From an uncultured beta proteobacterium (lineage in GTDB: Bacteria > Pseudomonadota > Gammaproteobacteria > Burkholderiales > Burkholderiaceae_C), in the NCBI GenBank assembly GCA_903960915.1, contig CAJCCO010000070.1, forward strand, positions 20,416 through 84,415: 64,000 nucleotides of DNA. The letters are read 5' to 3'. Made by a program: the position numbers and the translations under genes. Shown here one piece after another: positions 1 to 9,332 of the stretch; within the stretch, counting starts at the first letter, position 1; the number at the start of each line of letters is the position of its first letter. Under the pieces are notes generated by a model, which was not told where the DNA came from, searched no databases, and saw nothing but the letters and a program-made list of their open reading frames with translations.

Positions 1-491
1 TGCGCCGTGAGCAGCACATCCTGCGGATTGGCGGCATGCATATAGTAACTGTGTACGAAATAAAAGCGGGCGTCGTCGTCCATGCCTTGCAGAAGAGGAT
101 GATCAGGCGCATTCCGTCTGACATGACACCAACCCATGTGGGGAATCCGCAAACCCGGCAGGGCAGGAAAGCGCTTGACCTGCATGTCGATCCAGCCGAG
201 CCCCGGATCACTGCCCTCTTCGCTACCGTTGCCCAGCATTTGCGCGCCAACACAAATACCCAGCAGCGGTGTTTTTTCATGCAGCACCCGCTCTTCAAGC
301 AGCGGGATCAAGCCGGTAGCGCGCAGCCCCTGCATACATGCGTCAAAGGCACCGTTGCCTGGCAGGACAATTTTTTCGGCCCGTCGAATTTTCTCAATGT
401 CAGAGGTGATTTCGCACACCACCCCCAGCCGCTTGAACATATTGGCAACGGCCGCTAGGTTACCAATGGCGTAATCAATAACGGTAATCAT
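1..491 (-). CDS. hisH2: HisH-type glutamine amidotransferase of the O-antigen locus, C-terminus cut by window edge
   Basis: Reading the minus strand from an ATG at 489-491 gives a class I glutamine amidotransferase that runs off the window. About 163 residues are visible. Motifs seen are an oxyanion-type PGNGAFD, the nucleophile motif GICVGAQ with Cys at residue 80, and FVHSYY further on, as in HisH, the glutaminase half of imidazole glycerol phosphate synthase. HisH normally feeds ammonia to HisF. In O-antigen loci a second HisH/HisF pair works with the amidotransferase WbpG to turn an N-acetyl group into an acetamidino group. The ATG overlaps the flippase stop (ATGA) and wbp genes lie upstream, so I infer this second role rather than histidine synthesis. 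HisF and WbpG would lie outside the window and were not seen. Confidence 0.8.
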   Translation of the reverse strand, partial: MITVIDYAIGNLAAVANMFKRLGVVCEITSDIEKIRRAEKIVLPGNGAFDACMQGLRATGLIPLLEERVLHEKTPLLGICVGAQMLGNGSEEGSDPGLGWIDMQVKRFPALPGLRIPHMGWCHVRRNAPDHPLLQGMDDDARFYFVHSYYMHAANPQDVLLTA

Positions 492-1732
492 GCGGGCTTT
501 CCCTTGCTGTAGCGGTAGGACAAAACCAGATACACAACATACAGGCAGGCATACCCGACTGCGTACGCCTTGATCGATACCTGAAAACTGCCCGGGTGCA
601 TGAATGCCGCCAGCGTCATGGCCAGCAGGGCGCATTGCCAAACCAGGTCAACCTGCTGCTTGCCCGCGATGTAAAAAACATAGCTCATTGGACTGGCGAC
701 AAAACGCATCGCAAACATCGGCATCAGCCATACTGCAATTGTTCCTGCAGCGCGCCATTGCTCTCCGAACGCCAACGTAAAAAGGTCTTCACTGAAAAAG
801 CCGATCGCTACTGCAGCCCCCACCGAACCTAGCGCCAACACCTGCAGGGTCTGTAGGTATTCATTCCTGCACTCGCTGCGGTCGCGGAATGCAGCGGCAG
901 CCTGACGCTTAAATACATCCAAAACGGCCACCCCCAATAGCGCAATTGGTGCACCCAGGGTCCGAAGTGCGAGTGCCAGCAGCCCGGCCACGTCGTTACC
1001 AAAGCGGCTGGCCACTAGAAGCAACGGAAGCTGGCTAGCTGCGGCATTCACCGAATCGGCCGGCAATGACAGCATCGGAAAACGGCAGTGCCGTCGCAGG
1101 AAATCGCGTCGCGCTCCAGACTCGGCCGGTGCACCGAGCGGCATCAAAGTTGCAGCCACCACCGCGCCGAGCAGAACACCGACGCAGTGCGCCAAACCCA
1201 AACTGGCCGCGCTGGGCTCCAGCATACCCGCCCCCAGTTGAATACCGGTAATTCCAGCAGCCTGACTGATTCGCATCCGAATCAGATCGGCATAACGACC
1301 TTCGGCGGCCGCCCACGATTGCCAGACCTGAGAGGCGGCAATCAGCCACACCGTGGGCGCAAACGCCCATAGCAACGTCAAAGGGGTGGTTTGTAACCAA
1401 GCAGGGGCTAGCGCTGCCAGCAAGGCGGTGAGTACCAGGATGCATCCCGTGGCGACGGTAACGACCAGCAAAACAGCCTGGACGCCGATACGGCGGGATC
1501 CGCCGTCTGGTTCAACCGCAAGCGCGGCCTCGTACCTGCCGGTTACGACCACAGCCGCCAAATACACCACGCCCAGCCAAGCCGCGAACAATCCAAACTC
1601 GGCAGGTGCATACAACCGTGCAAGTAACAGGGAGCCCAATAGCGGGATGGCTTGCGCCATAGCTGTCCCCATAAGGACTGTGGTGACCCTACGCCAATAG
1701 CCACCCCATCGCTCACCCAGATGAACGCTCAT
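488..1732 (-). CDS. wzx: Polysaccharide flippase, Wzx/MATE-like
   Basis: A 414-residue hydrophobic protein with about twelve predicted membrane segments and the N-terminal pattern of lipopolysaccharide-unit flippases (LLGSLLLARLYAPAEFGLF). Members of this family move undecaprenyl-linked O-units from the cytoplasmic to the periplasmic face of the inner membrane. The start overlaps the stop of the acyltransferase gene and its own stop overlaps the start of the hisH gene, both as ATGA, so the three are probably translationally coupled. Flippases diverge strongly in sequence, so the assignment rests on topology, the N-terminal motif and position. No separate Wzy polymerase is visible in this part of the locus. 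Confidence 0.75.
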   Translation of the reverse strand: MSVHLGERWGGYWRRVTTVLMGTAMAQAIPLLGSLLLARLYAPAEFGLFAAWLGVVYLAAVVVTGRYEAALAVEPDGGSRRIGVQAVLLVVTVATGCILVLTALLAALAPAWLQTTPLTLLWAFAPTVWLIAASQVWQSWAAAEGRYADLIRMRISQAAGITGIQLGAGMLEPSAASLGLAHCVGVLLGAVVAATLMPLGAPAESGARRDFLRRHCRFPMLSLPADSVNAAASQLPLLLVASRFGNDVAGLLALALRTLGAPIALLGVAVLDVFKRQAAAAFRDRSECRNEYLQTLQVLALGSVGAAVAIGFFSEDLFTLAFGEQWRAAGTIAVWLMPMFAMRFVASPMSYVFYIAGKQQVDLVWQCALLAMTLAAFMHPGSFQVSIKAYAVGYACLYVVYLVLSYRYSKGKPA

Positions 1733-3753
1733 CTTGAAGTTCCGCCGGGTTTTGGAGCGAACAGCGCCTGCAAAATTATGGGCGCCAATTTCTTCGACCC
1801 GAGAACACTCAAATGGTTATCGTCAGCATAAAGAAGCTGTCCATCGCTGACGCCACTACACCTTGAAAAATCACAGAAAACTGGACCTGGATCGACAACT
1901 CTAAAAAATTCGCTGTTCAGGTGTAAGTTTTCAACAAGTGCCCGGTAGGGGCGCATCCTGTCCTGATAGACCATGCGGTCTACCGAACAGCCTGTTTTAT
2001 TATCAGTAACCGTGAGCGGGCGTATAACGCAGTTTTGAGCAGGAACCCCCAGTTCAGGCACCTGAAGCACATAGGCCACACGAAGTCCGTGCTGATTAAG
2101 GCGAGATACCGATGCCTTCAGCCCACGACCAAATACTTCGTAAGGAGAAAAACTGTCTGCTGCATCTATACCCTCCCTTGAAGAAATGGGCGGATAGTTG
2201 TAGTTCGCTTCAGCAGGGCCAAAACCTGCACCGGTGAGGTACTGAGGTCCACGGGTTGCAAACACCACGGCAACAATCCGCTTATCTCTTTCAATCACGT
2301 CAAATATTCGGTCGATACTATGCATGCACATAGTTTTCTCATGTGCGTTTCGACCTGTCACGGCACCACCTAACGGCGGGCAACCGGAATTGGCTAGCAA
2401 GAGCGTTCCGTAACCCCGCAAGGCAGCACTTTCGGACACCCCTGGAAATAGAACATGTGCATGCGAATCTCCGACAAGAGCAATCATTCGAGCCATAGGG
2501 CTGTGCTGTCGACAATAAACTGGTGCAGCACCCGGCGGAAAAAGACGCTGGCAAGACTCGTCAGTCGCAGGCTCACGTTTCATTTGCGCTTCTGCTGCTT
2601 TCACATGGCCTACAGCTGGGCGATCCGGAAGACCATCGGACGCCACCACGCTAACCGATGCCAAGAGCAACACAACCATGACGCTGCCGATGCCTACCAA
2701 TGCTGGACGAACTATGCGGGGATGACGCAGCGGTTGTTCGATGAATAGATAGGTCAGCGTAGCGAGCAGGACAGCGGCGCCAGCGCCAATCCACAGGAGT
2801 TCTTGTGCCGGCACACCGGATTGCATGATGCGAATGTACGACAGCAGAGGCCAGTGCCAGAGATAGAGCGGGTAACTGATCAATCCGATCCAGACGATTG
2901 GTTTGAGTGCCAGAAAGCGGCCTGCGACTGCGCTGCCACCGCTGGCAATCAACAGGACAACACCTAGCAGGGGAATGAGCGTAAGTGTGCTGGGGTGTGG
3001 TGCCCTGCCGTTAAACAAGAAAAGTGCCGAAAAAATGGCGGCCAAGCCCGCACACGAGATCAAGTGACGTATCCATGGTTGACCTATTCTGGTCGGGAAT
3101 GCGTTGATTCCGAATCGGTGGTGGTAATAGGCCAGCGCCGCGCCCAGTAAGAGTTCCCAGAATCGGGCAAGCGGATGGAAGTAGAGCGCATCAATTTTGC
3201 GATTGGCGAGATAAGTTGCGAAAGCGAAGGAGCCAACAATCAGTACTCCGATGACCAAGCCAATACGCCAGCGAACGCGCCCAAGCACAACGAGCAAGGC
3301 CGGCCAAACTAGATAGAACTGCTCCTCAACGGAAAGAGACCAGAGATGAAGCAGGGGTTTGGAGTCAGAAGCAACGTCGAAATAACCTGCTTCACCCATA
3401 AGCTGGAAGTTGAGCAGGAAGACGATGGCCGATGCAGCATGCTTGCCAAGCCGATGATATTCGTCGGCAAAAAGCGCGAAAGCGCCAAATACAATGGTCG
3501 CCACCAGCACAACAGCGAGTGCGGGGAATAGACGCCGAGTCCGCCGCGCATAAAAATCAGCGAAGCTGAACGTGCCCGCCGTCTGCTCGCGAAACACGAT
3601 GAGTGATATGAGGTAGCCCGAGATCACAAAAAAAATGTCCACACCAATAAAGCCCCCTGGCAGACTCTGAGGGCTGACGTGGTAGATGACGACACTGAGC
3701 ACAGCCAGCGCACGCAGGCCATCTATGTCGGATCGGTACTTGAGAGTGCTCAA
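1729..3753 (-). CDS. Acyltransferase-3 / SGNH fused O-acyltransferase (OafA/WbpC type)
   Basis: A 674-residue membrane enzyme. Residues 1-350 form an acyltransferase-3 domain with about ten membrane segments, the conserved start RSDIDGLRALAVLSVVIYH (His 25) and the RRLFPAL region. Residues 420-660 form a periplasmic SGNH-hydrolase-like domain with GDSH at 428-431 and a DxxH pair at Asp 644 and His 647. Proteins of this two-domain build (OafA, WbpC, PatA-like) O-acetylate surface polysaccharide sugars using cytoplasmic acyl-CoA. Its place beside wbpE and the flippase suggests O-antigen acetylation; the acceptor sugar cannot be read from sequence. In Pseudomonas aeruginosa O5 a comparable gene, wbpC, lies between wbpB and wbpD, so the order differs here. 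Confidence 0.85.
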   Translation of the reverse strand: MSTLKYRSDIDGLRALAVLSVVIYHVSPQSLPGGFIGVDIFFVISGYLISLIVFREQTAGTFSFADFYARRTRRLFPALAVVLVATIVFGAFALFADEYHRLGKHAASAIVFLLNFQLMGEAGYFDVASDSKPLLHLWSLSVEEQFYLVWPALLVVLGRVRWRIGLVIGVLIVGSFAFATYLANRKIDALYFHPLARFWELLLGAALAYYHHRFGINAFPTRIGQPWIRHLISCAGLAAIFSALFLFNGRAPHPSTLTLIPLLGVVLLIASGGSAVAGRFLALKPIVWIGLISYPLYLWHWPLLSYIRIMQSGVPAQELLWIGAGAAVLLATLTYLFIEQPLRHPRIVRPALVGIGSVMVVLLLASVSVVASDGLPDRPAVGHVKAAEAQMKREPATDESCQRLFPPGAAPVYCRQHSPMARMIALVGDSHAHVLFPGVSESAALRGYGTLLLANSGCPPLGGAVTGRNAHEKTMCMHSIDRIFDVIERDKRIVAVVFATRGPQYLTGAGFGPAEANYNYPPISSREGIDAADSFSPYEVFGRGLKASVSRLNQHGLRVAYVLQVPELGVPAQNCVIRPLTVTDNKTGCSVDRMVYQDRMRPYRALVENLHLNSEFFRVVDPGPVFCDFSRCSGVSDGQLLYADDNHLSVLGSKKLAPIILQALFAPKPGGTSR

Positions 3754-3772
3754 AAACGAAACCCTGCTTCGC

Positions 3773-4864
3773 TTAAGCAGCCTGATACGTGCGCAGAATC
3801 TCTGCGATCAGCGTCTGATCTACCATGGCCAGTCCCGGACTCATCGGTAAGCTCACCACATGCCCCGCCACCTCATCGCCGACAGGCAACTCGGCACTGG
3901 CGCTAGCTACTGCCGGCTGTTTGTTCAACGGAATCGGGTAATGCACAGCGGTGGGTATACCAGCTTGCTTCAGCTTTTCCTGCACGGCATCCCGCTCATT
4001 CACTCGAATGGTGTACTGCGCCCAGGCGCTAATGTTGTGGGCTTCGATATACGGAGTGGTTTGGATTCCCGCATCGTTAAGCAGTTTGGTGTATCGCCCA
4101 GCCACTTGCTGGCGCAGGACCATTTCTTCTTTAAAAATAACCAGCTTGGGCAGCAGGATGGCGGCTTGTAGAGTGTCCAGGCGGCTGTTGACACCTACAC
4201 GGATATGGTGGTAACGGCGGTCTTGCCCATGACGTGCAATCTGTCGCATGACCTTTGCAAGTTCATCATCGTTCGTAAAAATGGCACCTCCATCTCCATA
4301 GCAGCCAAGTGGCTTACTAGGAAAGAAACTGGCACAAGCGATGGTTGTGAGGTTGCAGCTCTTTTTTCCTTTGTAAGTGGCACCGAAGCTCTGCGCAGCG
4401 TCTTCGATCACCGGGATACGGTGTTTGGCTGCGATGGCATTAATCGCATCCATATCTGCGCACTGTCCGTAAAGACTCACCGGAATAATGGCCTTGGTAC
4501 GCGGTGTAATGGCTGCCTCTAGCAGCAGAGAGTCTAGGTTATAGGTGCGCGGGTCAATGTCTACATAAACTGGCTTTGCCCCTAACAGGGCCACCGTCTC
4601 AGCAGTAGCGATATAGGTGAACCCTGGGGTTATAACCTCGTCACCTGGGCCAATGCCAAGAGCCATCTGTGCAATCTGCAAGGCGTCAGTGCCATTGGCG
4701 ACTGTGATGCAGTACTTTGCGCCCGTGTAGGCTGCAAGTTTTTCTTCCAACTCTGCCACTTCAGGGCCAAGGATGTATTGGCCATGGTCTAGGACTCGCT
4801 GTATCCCTGCATCGATATCTGCTTTAAGACGTAGGTACTGGCTTTTGAGGTCACAGAATTCCAT
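3773..4864 (-). CDS. wbpE: UDP-2-acetamido-3-keto-glucuronate aminotransferase WbpE
   Basis: A 363-residue DegT/DnrJ/EryC1/StrS-family PLP aminotransferase. The PLP lysine is Lys 184 in SFFPSKPLGCYGDGG. Large blocks match P. aeruginosa WbpE as I remember it, for example HGQYILGPEV, PGFTYIATAETVALLGAKPV and RHGQDRRYHHIRVGVNSRLD. The enzyme transfers the amino group of glutamate to C3 of UDP-GlcNAc(3-keto)A made by WbpB. It is followed downstream by the O-acyltransferase gene after 19 bases and preceded by wbpD, so it is part of one transcription unit. Confidence in the exact pathway step is high because wbpB and wbpD homologues sit directly upstream. Confidence 0.93.
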   Translation of the reverse strand: MEFCDLKSQYLRLKADIDAGIQRVLDHGQYILGPEVAELEEKLAAYTGAKYCITVANGTDALQIAQMALGIGPGDEVITPGFTYIATAETVALLGAKPVYVDIDPRTYNLDSLLLEAAITPRTKAIIPVSLYGQCADMDAINAIAAKHRIPVIEDAAQSFGATYKGKKSCNLTTIACASFFPSKPLGCYGDGGAIFTNDDELAKVMRQIARHGQDRRYHHIRVGVNSRLDTLQAAILLPKLVIFKEEMVLRQQVAGRYTKLLNDAGIQTTPYIEAHNISAWAQYTIRVNERDAVQEKLKQAGIPTAVHYPIPLNKQPAVASASAELPVGDEVAGHVVSLPMSPGLAMVDQTLIAEILRTYQAA

Positions 4865-4877
4865 GTTGTTCTCTTAT

Positions 4878-5456
4878 TTATGTGCGAATGCCACATTGGC
4901 CATCGCGTAGTTGGTAGGTCATGCCTGAATGTGGACATACAAACTCTGCATCTCCTGTTAACGGCAGCGACAACCGCTCTCCAAATTGGCTCATCCAACC
5001 AACTTGTTTTGCAGGCACACCGACCATGAGCGCATAGGGTTTTACGTCTTTGTTAATAACGGCACCAGCGGCTACAAATGAATACTCGCCTAGTGTGGTG
5101 CCACATACGATGGTTGCATTGGCACCGATGGTGACGCCGCGCTTAACTAAAGTGTTACGGTACTCATCCTTTCGACTTACTGCAGACCGCGGGTTGTAGA
5201 CGTTGGTGAAGACCATGCTTGGTCCACAGAAAACATCATCCTCAAGCGTGACGTTGTCGTAGATAGAGACATTATTTTGCACCTTGCAGTTATGACCAAC
5301 AACAACGCGGTTGCCGACAAAAACATTTTGACCAAATGTGCAATCGCGACCAATTTTTGCGCCAGAGCTGATGTGAGTCCAATGCCAGATGCGACTACCT
5401 TCGCCAATTTGAGCACCGTCGTCAACTATTGCTGTGGAATGAATGGTGATACTCAT
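4878..5456 (-). CDS. wbpD: UDP-2-acetamido-3-amino-glucuronate N-acetyltransferase WbpD
   Basis: A 192-residue left-handed beta-helix acetyltransferase with hexapeptide repeats from the start ([16 protein letters not shown]). The segments [24 protein letters not shown] and [19 protein letters not shown] are hallmarks of WbpD/WlbB. It acetylates the C3 amino group of UDP-GlcNAc3NA using acetyl-CoA, giving UDP-GlcNAc(3NAc)A. The C-terminal segment after residue 160 carries a Cys and a CPHSG-like motif, as in family members. It lies 13 bases upstream of wbpE and 10 bases downstream of the oxidoreductase gene, consistent with a polycistronic message. Confidence 0.93.
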   Translation of the reverse strand: MSITIHSTAIVDDGAQIGEGSRIWHWTHISSGAKIGRDCTFGQNVFVGNRVVVGHNCKVQNNVSIYDNVTLEDDVFCGPSMVFTNVYNPRSAVSRKDEYRNTLVKRGVTIGANATIVCGTTLGEYSFVAAGAVINKDVKPYALMVGVPAKQVGWMSQFGERLSLPLTGDAEFVCPHSGMTYQLRDGQCGIRT

Positions 5457-5466
5457 GGCTACACGC

Positions 5467-6525
5467 TTAGTAATCTAACGGGAGGGCCACACGCTTGCCA
5501 TCGCGGGAGGAGAGATACATAGCAATCAATAGCTCCAGTGTTTTGAGGCCCTCGCGCCCATCGGTTTCTGGCTCTGCCTCTCCGCGCAAGGTGTTGATCA
5601 CATTGTCATAGTAGAGCGGGTGGCCCAGTCCATATACGGATGTGGTTTGGTAGCTACTACTCCCAATATCAGCGTCTTCTGGCCGTATGTCGGCGAACTC
5701 CCAAGTCTGAATTTCATTAACCGCAACACCGCCGATACGGACAGTACCCTTCTCACCCAAAATGGTGATGCTACCTTCCATATTTTTTGGGTATGTGAGC
5801 ATGGTCACGTTGACCGTTCCCATTGCCCCGCTTCGCCAACGCACAGCAGCAACGCCGCTGTCCTCGACCTCGATGTCTCGGGCCAGCGTGGCAGTGTAGG
5901 CCATGACGCTTTCGACTGGTCCAACCAACCAATCCAGCAGGTCGATATAGTGGCTTGCCTGGTTCATGAAGGCGCCGCCGTCGTACTCCCAGGTACCGCG
6001 CCAACTGGCACTGTCGTAGTACTCCTGCGGTCGGGTCCAGAATACATTCATCGCAACAGAGTAAATTTTGCCAAACCTGTGCTGCTCTACTGCTTTTTTA
6101 AGCAGCTGGAGGGTAGCGTTTCGCCGATTTTGTTTTACAACAAAAAGACGAACGTTGGCATCATCGCAAGCTTTAACCATTCGCACACCATCGTGCCAAC
6201 GGGTGGCCATAGGCTTCTCGGTCATGACGTGTCGTCCGCTTGCTGCGACCTGAATCGCTTGTTCGGGATGCAAACCACTTGGCGTGGTCAGGATGACCAA
6301 GTCAGCAGTTGTTGTTTTGAGTAGTTCAGCAAGGCTACGATACCCTATTGCATTGGTGCGCCCGACAGCCTGGGACAGGGCTGCAACATTGACATCGCAA
6401 ATGTCTACCAACTCTACCCTTGAGGAATGGCTCTCAATAGCGGCAAAATGGTTGTTGGCGATTCGTCCGCAGCCAACCAAGGCGAGGCGAATTTTTCGGC
6501 CAGAGATGGGGAGGTAGTTGTACAT
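5467..6525 (-). CDS. wlbA: UDP-N-acetylglucosaminuronate 3-dehydrogenase, WlbA/WbpB role (Gfo/Idh/MocA family)
   Basis: A 352-residue Gfo/Idh/MocA oxidoreductase. The Rossmann motif [12 protein letters not shown] starts near residue 15, the family EKP motif has its catalytic Lys at 104, and a second candidate catalytic residue is His 192 in NQASHYID. In this context it would oxidise C3 of UDP-GlcNAcA before the WbpE transamination. Two WlbA groups are known: those that recycle NADH with 2-oxoglutarate and those that do not. By general look this protein is closer to the second, Chromobacterium/Thermus-like, group than to P. aeruginosa WbpB, but I have no alignment to prove it. It sits between the 6-dehydrogenase and wbpD. 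Confidence 0.85.
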   Translation of the reverse strand: MYNYLPISGRKIRLALVGCGRIANNHFAAIESHSSRVELVDICDVNVAALSQAVGRTNAIGYRSLAELLKTTTADLVILTTPSGLHPEQAIQVAASGRHVMTEKPMATRWHDGVRMVKACDDANVRLFVVKQNRRNATLQLLKKAVEQHRFGKIYSVAMNVFWTRPQEYYDSASWRGTWEYDGGAFMNQASHYIDLLDWLVGPVESVMAYTATLARDIEVEDSGVAAVRWRSGAMGTVNVTMLTYPKNMEGSITILGEKGTVRIGGVAVNEIQTWEFADIRPEDADIGSSSYQTTSVYGLGHPLYYDNVINTLRGEAEPETDGREGLKTLELLIAMYLSSRDGKRVALPLDY

Positions 6526-6553
6526 AGGTTATATATATTTTGTAATTTCGTGT

Positions 6554-7852
6554 CTACAAGCGGAAGACGCTAAAGCCAGCGCTGACGGCCTCGTGCCGGT
6601 TGTAGAGTCCCTTTACATCCGCTAATACAGGGTGATCACCTTTGCAGAGCTCGCGCAAGTGAGTCGTGCTAAGGGTACGGTACTCGTTATGCCCAACGGC
6701 AACTACCAGCGAATCCACAGGGTGCGCGGCATCAATGGTGCCCATCTTGAGTCCGTACTCATGGGCAACCTCTTCAGCGTTGGCCCAGGCGTCTGCGACC
6801 ATGACCTTGATGCCCCAAGACTCGAACTCTCGGACCATGTCAACGACCTTGCTATTACGAATATCGGGGCAATTTTCTTTGAAGGTAATTCCAAGCAAAC
6901 CAACTGTGCTTCGGGCAACATCGATGCCGTTAAGCAGCATGCGTTTGATCACGTTGCGTGCAACATAGCGGGCCATGTTGTCATTGATACGTCTTCCGGC
7001 CAGAATGACCTGAGGGTGATAACCCACCATTTCAGCCTTATGTGTTAGGTAATAGGGGTCTACGCCAATGCAATGCCCACCGACCATGCCAGGGCGAAAT
7101 GGCAAGAAGTTCCATTTGCTACCCGCGGCCTCAAGGACCTCTGTAGTGTCAATATCAAGGCGCTCGAAAATAACAGACAACTCGTTGACCAGCGCGATGT
7201 TAAGGTCACGTTGAGTGTTCTCAATAACCTTGGCTGCCTCTGCCACTCGCAAGCTGGTCGCAGGGTAAGTGCCTGCTGTGATGATGCTGGCATAAAGTGC
7301 CTCGACCGTTTTAGCTATCTCTGGCGTAGAACCACTGGTTATTTTCCTAATCTTTGTAAGCGTGTTGACTTTGTCACCTGGGTTGATGCGTTCGGGGCTG
7401 TAGCCGCAAAAAAAGTCTTTATTGAAGGTTAAACCGGAGAACTTTTCCAACACCGGGACACAGACCTCCTCAGTACATCCGGGATATACAGTTGACTCGT
7501 AAATCACGATGGCGCCAGACTTCATTGCTCTGCCAACTGTCTCGCTGGCCTTGATCAATGGCGTCAGATCGGGCCGGTTTGCTTCGTCGATGGGCGTGGG
7601 GACGGTAACAATATAAATTCCACAATCGATCAGATCAACGTCATCGCAGCTGAACTTCAATAAACCAGCATATCCCAGTTCTTCAGTTGTTACCTCCAGT
7701 GTTTTGTCATGCCCAGACGTAAGCTCTGCAATGCGCGTGGCGTTGATATCAAATCCGATAACGGCACGCTGCTTTCCAAATTCGACGGCTAGTGGCAATC
7801 CAACGTAGCCCAGACCCACGACTGCTAATGTATTTTTTTTATTTGTTGTCAT
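6554..7852 (-). CDS. tviB: UDP-N-acetylhexosamine 6-dehydrogenase (TviB/WbpO type)
   Basis: A 432-residue nucleotide-sugar dehydrogenase. It has an N-terminal GLGYVGLPLAVEFGK NAD site, FFCGYSPERINPGDK near 150 and the catalytic cysteine Cys 261 in GGHCIGVDPYYLTHKAE. These motifs place it in the TviB/WbpO branch rather than the WbpA branch, whose members read YSPEREDPG. It oxidises C6 of UDP-GlcNAc (or UDP-GalNAc) twice to the uronic acid, the entry step for the WlbA-WbpE-WbpD enzymes downstream. It is the first gene of the wbp run, with a 70-base gap to manC. If the pathway is the usual one, the substrate is UDP-GlcNAc. Confidence 0.9.
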   Translation of the reverse strand: MTTNKKNTLAVVGLGYVGLPLAVEFGKQRAVIGFDINATRIAELTSGHDKTLEVTTEELGYAGLLKFSCDDVDLIDCGIYIVTVPTPIDEANRPDLTPLIKASETVGRAMKSGAIVIYESTVYPGCTEEVCVPVLEKFSGLTFNKDFFCGYSPERINPGDKVNTLTKIRKITSGSTPEIAKTVEALYASIITAGTYPATSLRVAEAAKVIENTQRDLNIALVNELSVIFERLDIDTTEVLEAAGSKWNFLPFRPGMVGGHCIGVDPYYLTHKAEMVGYHPQVILAGRRINDNMARYVARNVIKRMLLNGIDVARSTVGLLGITFKENCPDIRNSKVVDMVREFESWGIKVMVADAWANAEEVAHEYGLKMGTIDAAHPVDSLVVAVGHNEYRTLSTTHLRELCKGDHPVLADVKGLYNRHEAVSAGFSVFRL

Positions 7853-7922
7853 AGTATTATTTTCAATGTATCAATTCAGTGGTGATGTGATGACCAGTAT
7901 GTAAACCAATTTTCCACAGGCT

Positions 7923-9332
7923 TTACCCACGTCCATAAGTATCTTCAAACCGCACAATATCGTCCTCACCCAAGTAACTACCAGTCTGAACCTCGATCAA
8001 CTCCAGGTCAGTCTTGCCGGGGTTTTCCAGTCGGTGGGTAACGCCCAGGGGGATGTAGGTGCTTTGGTTTTCTGTCAGCAGCAGTTGCTCTTCGCCTTTG
8101 GTTACCAGGGCGGTGCCTTTGACCACAATCCAGTGCTCGGCGCGGTGGTGGTGCATTTGCAGGCTGAGTTTGGCGCCGGGGCGCACGGTGATGCGTTTGA
8201 CCTGGTGACGCTCGCCTACGTCCACACTGTCGTAGGCGCCCCAGGGGCGGGCTACTTTGCGGTGCTGCACGGACTGCACAATGTTGTCGGCGTCCAGGCG
8301 AGCCACCACTTGCTTGACCTGCTCCACATGGCTGCTGGCGGCTACCAGCAGGGCGTCGGGGGTGTCGATGATGAGCAGGTCTTGCGTGCCCAAGGCCACA
8401 ACGGGGCGGTGCGGGGCGTGCACAAAGGTGTTGTTGGACAGCAGCGCCAGGCCCTGGCCGTGGATGCGGTTGCCTTGGGCATCGGCGGGGGTGTGGTCTG
8501 CCACGGCGTTCCAGCTGCCGACATCGCTCCAGGCACTGGCAAATGGCAGCATGGCCACGTTGGCGTGGTGCTCCATGACGGCGTAGTCGATGCTGTCCGA
8601 GCGGCAGGCTTCAAACGCTTGTGCTTGCGGCCGCACAAAGCTGCCGTCTTGCGTGGCCGAGGCCATGGCTTGCTCACAAGCCTTCAAAATATCGGGTGCG
8701 TGTTGCCCCAAGGCGGTCAACAGCGTTTGGGCCGAGCACAAGAAGATGCCAGCATTCCACAGCGCACTGCCCGACAGCAGCAAAGCCTCGGCCTTGGCTT
8801 GGGCGGGCTTTTCTGTAAAGCCTTCTACCGCAAAGGCGCCATCAGGCCGAGCGCTGCCTTGGCGGATGTAGCCGTAAGCGGTGCTGGGAAAGGTGGGCGA
8901 AATGCCAAAGGTGACGATGGCGCCCGCCTGCGCAGCGGTGAGGCCTTGCTGCACCACTTGGGCAAAAGCGGCGGCATCAGGAATGTGGTGGTCTGAGGGG
9001 CAAAACAGCAGCAGGTCGTCTGATTTTGAAGCTGAGGCTGCCGACAACGCTGCAAGCGCCATGGCTGCCGCAGTGTTGCGGGCGGCGGGCTCCAGCAGAA
9101 CCCTGCCCTGAACCTTGGCAGCTTGCAGCGCCTCGGCCACTAGAAATCGGTGCTCATCAGAGGCCACGCAAATGACCTGCTTGCTCAGCAGCGCAACCCG
9201 CTCCAGGGTGAGCTGCAGCAGGCTCTTGTTGCCAATAAGCGGCACAAACTGCTTGGGAAAGCTCTTGCGGCTTAACGGCCAAAGCCGCGTGCCGGAGCCG
9301 CCGCAGAGAATGACGGGGGTGATAGTACTCAT
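7923..9332 (-). CDS. manC: Mannose-1-phosphate guanylyltransferase / mannose-6-phosphate isomerase
   Basis: A 469-residue bifunctional type II enzyme. The N-terminal nucleotidyltransferase carries GGSGTRLWPLSRKSFPKQF. The C-terminal cupin carries RPGAKLSLQMHHHRAEHWIV, the metal-binding isomerase site. It makes GDP-mannose, the donor for mannose or, after conversion, GDP-rhamnose or fucose in the surface polysaccharide. Its ATG overlaps the stop of the MarR-type regulator upstream by the ATGA arrangement. It is GC-rich like the rest of the window, unlike the wbp genes that follow, so a composition boundary falls in the 70-base gap between manC and tviB. Confidence 0.95.
   Translation of the reverse strand: MSTITPVILCGGSGTRLWPLSRKSFPKQFVPLIGNKSLLQLTLERVALLSKQVICVASDEHRFLVAEALQAAKVQGRVLLEPAARNTAAAMALAALSAASASKSDDLLLFCPSDHHIPDAAAFAQVVQQGLTAAQAGAIVTFGISPTFPSTAYGYIRQGSARPDGAFAVEGFTEKPAQAKAEALLLSGSALWNAGIFLCSAQTLLTALGQHAPDILKACEQAMASATQDGSFVRPQAQAFEACRSDSIDYAVMEHHANVAMLPFASAWSDVGSWNAVADHTPADAQGNRIHGQGLALLSNNTFVHAPHRPVVALGTQDLLIIDTPDALLVAASSHVEQVKQVVARLDADNIVQSVQHRKVARPWGAYDSVDVGERHQVKRITVRPGAKLSLQMHHHRAEHWIVVKGTALVTKGEEQLLLTENQSTYIPLGVTHRLENPGKTDLELIEVQTGSYLGEDDIVRFEDTYGRG

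Noticed and set aside
1..491. HisH as part of the histidine biosynthesis operon
   Set aside because: It is coupled to a flippase gene and follows wbp genes; no other his gene is adjacent on the visible side. The O-antigen role is more likely, though the left flank is unseen.
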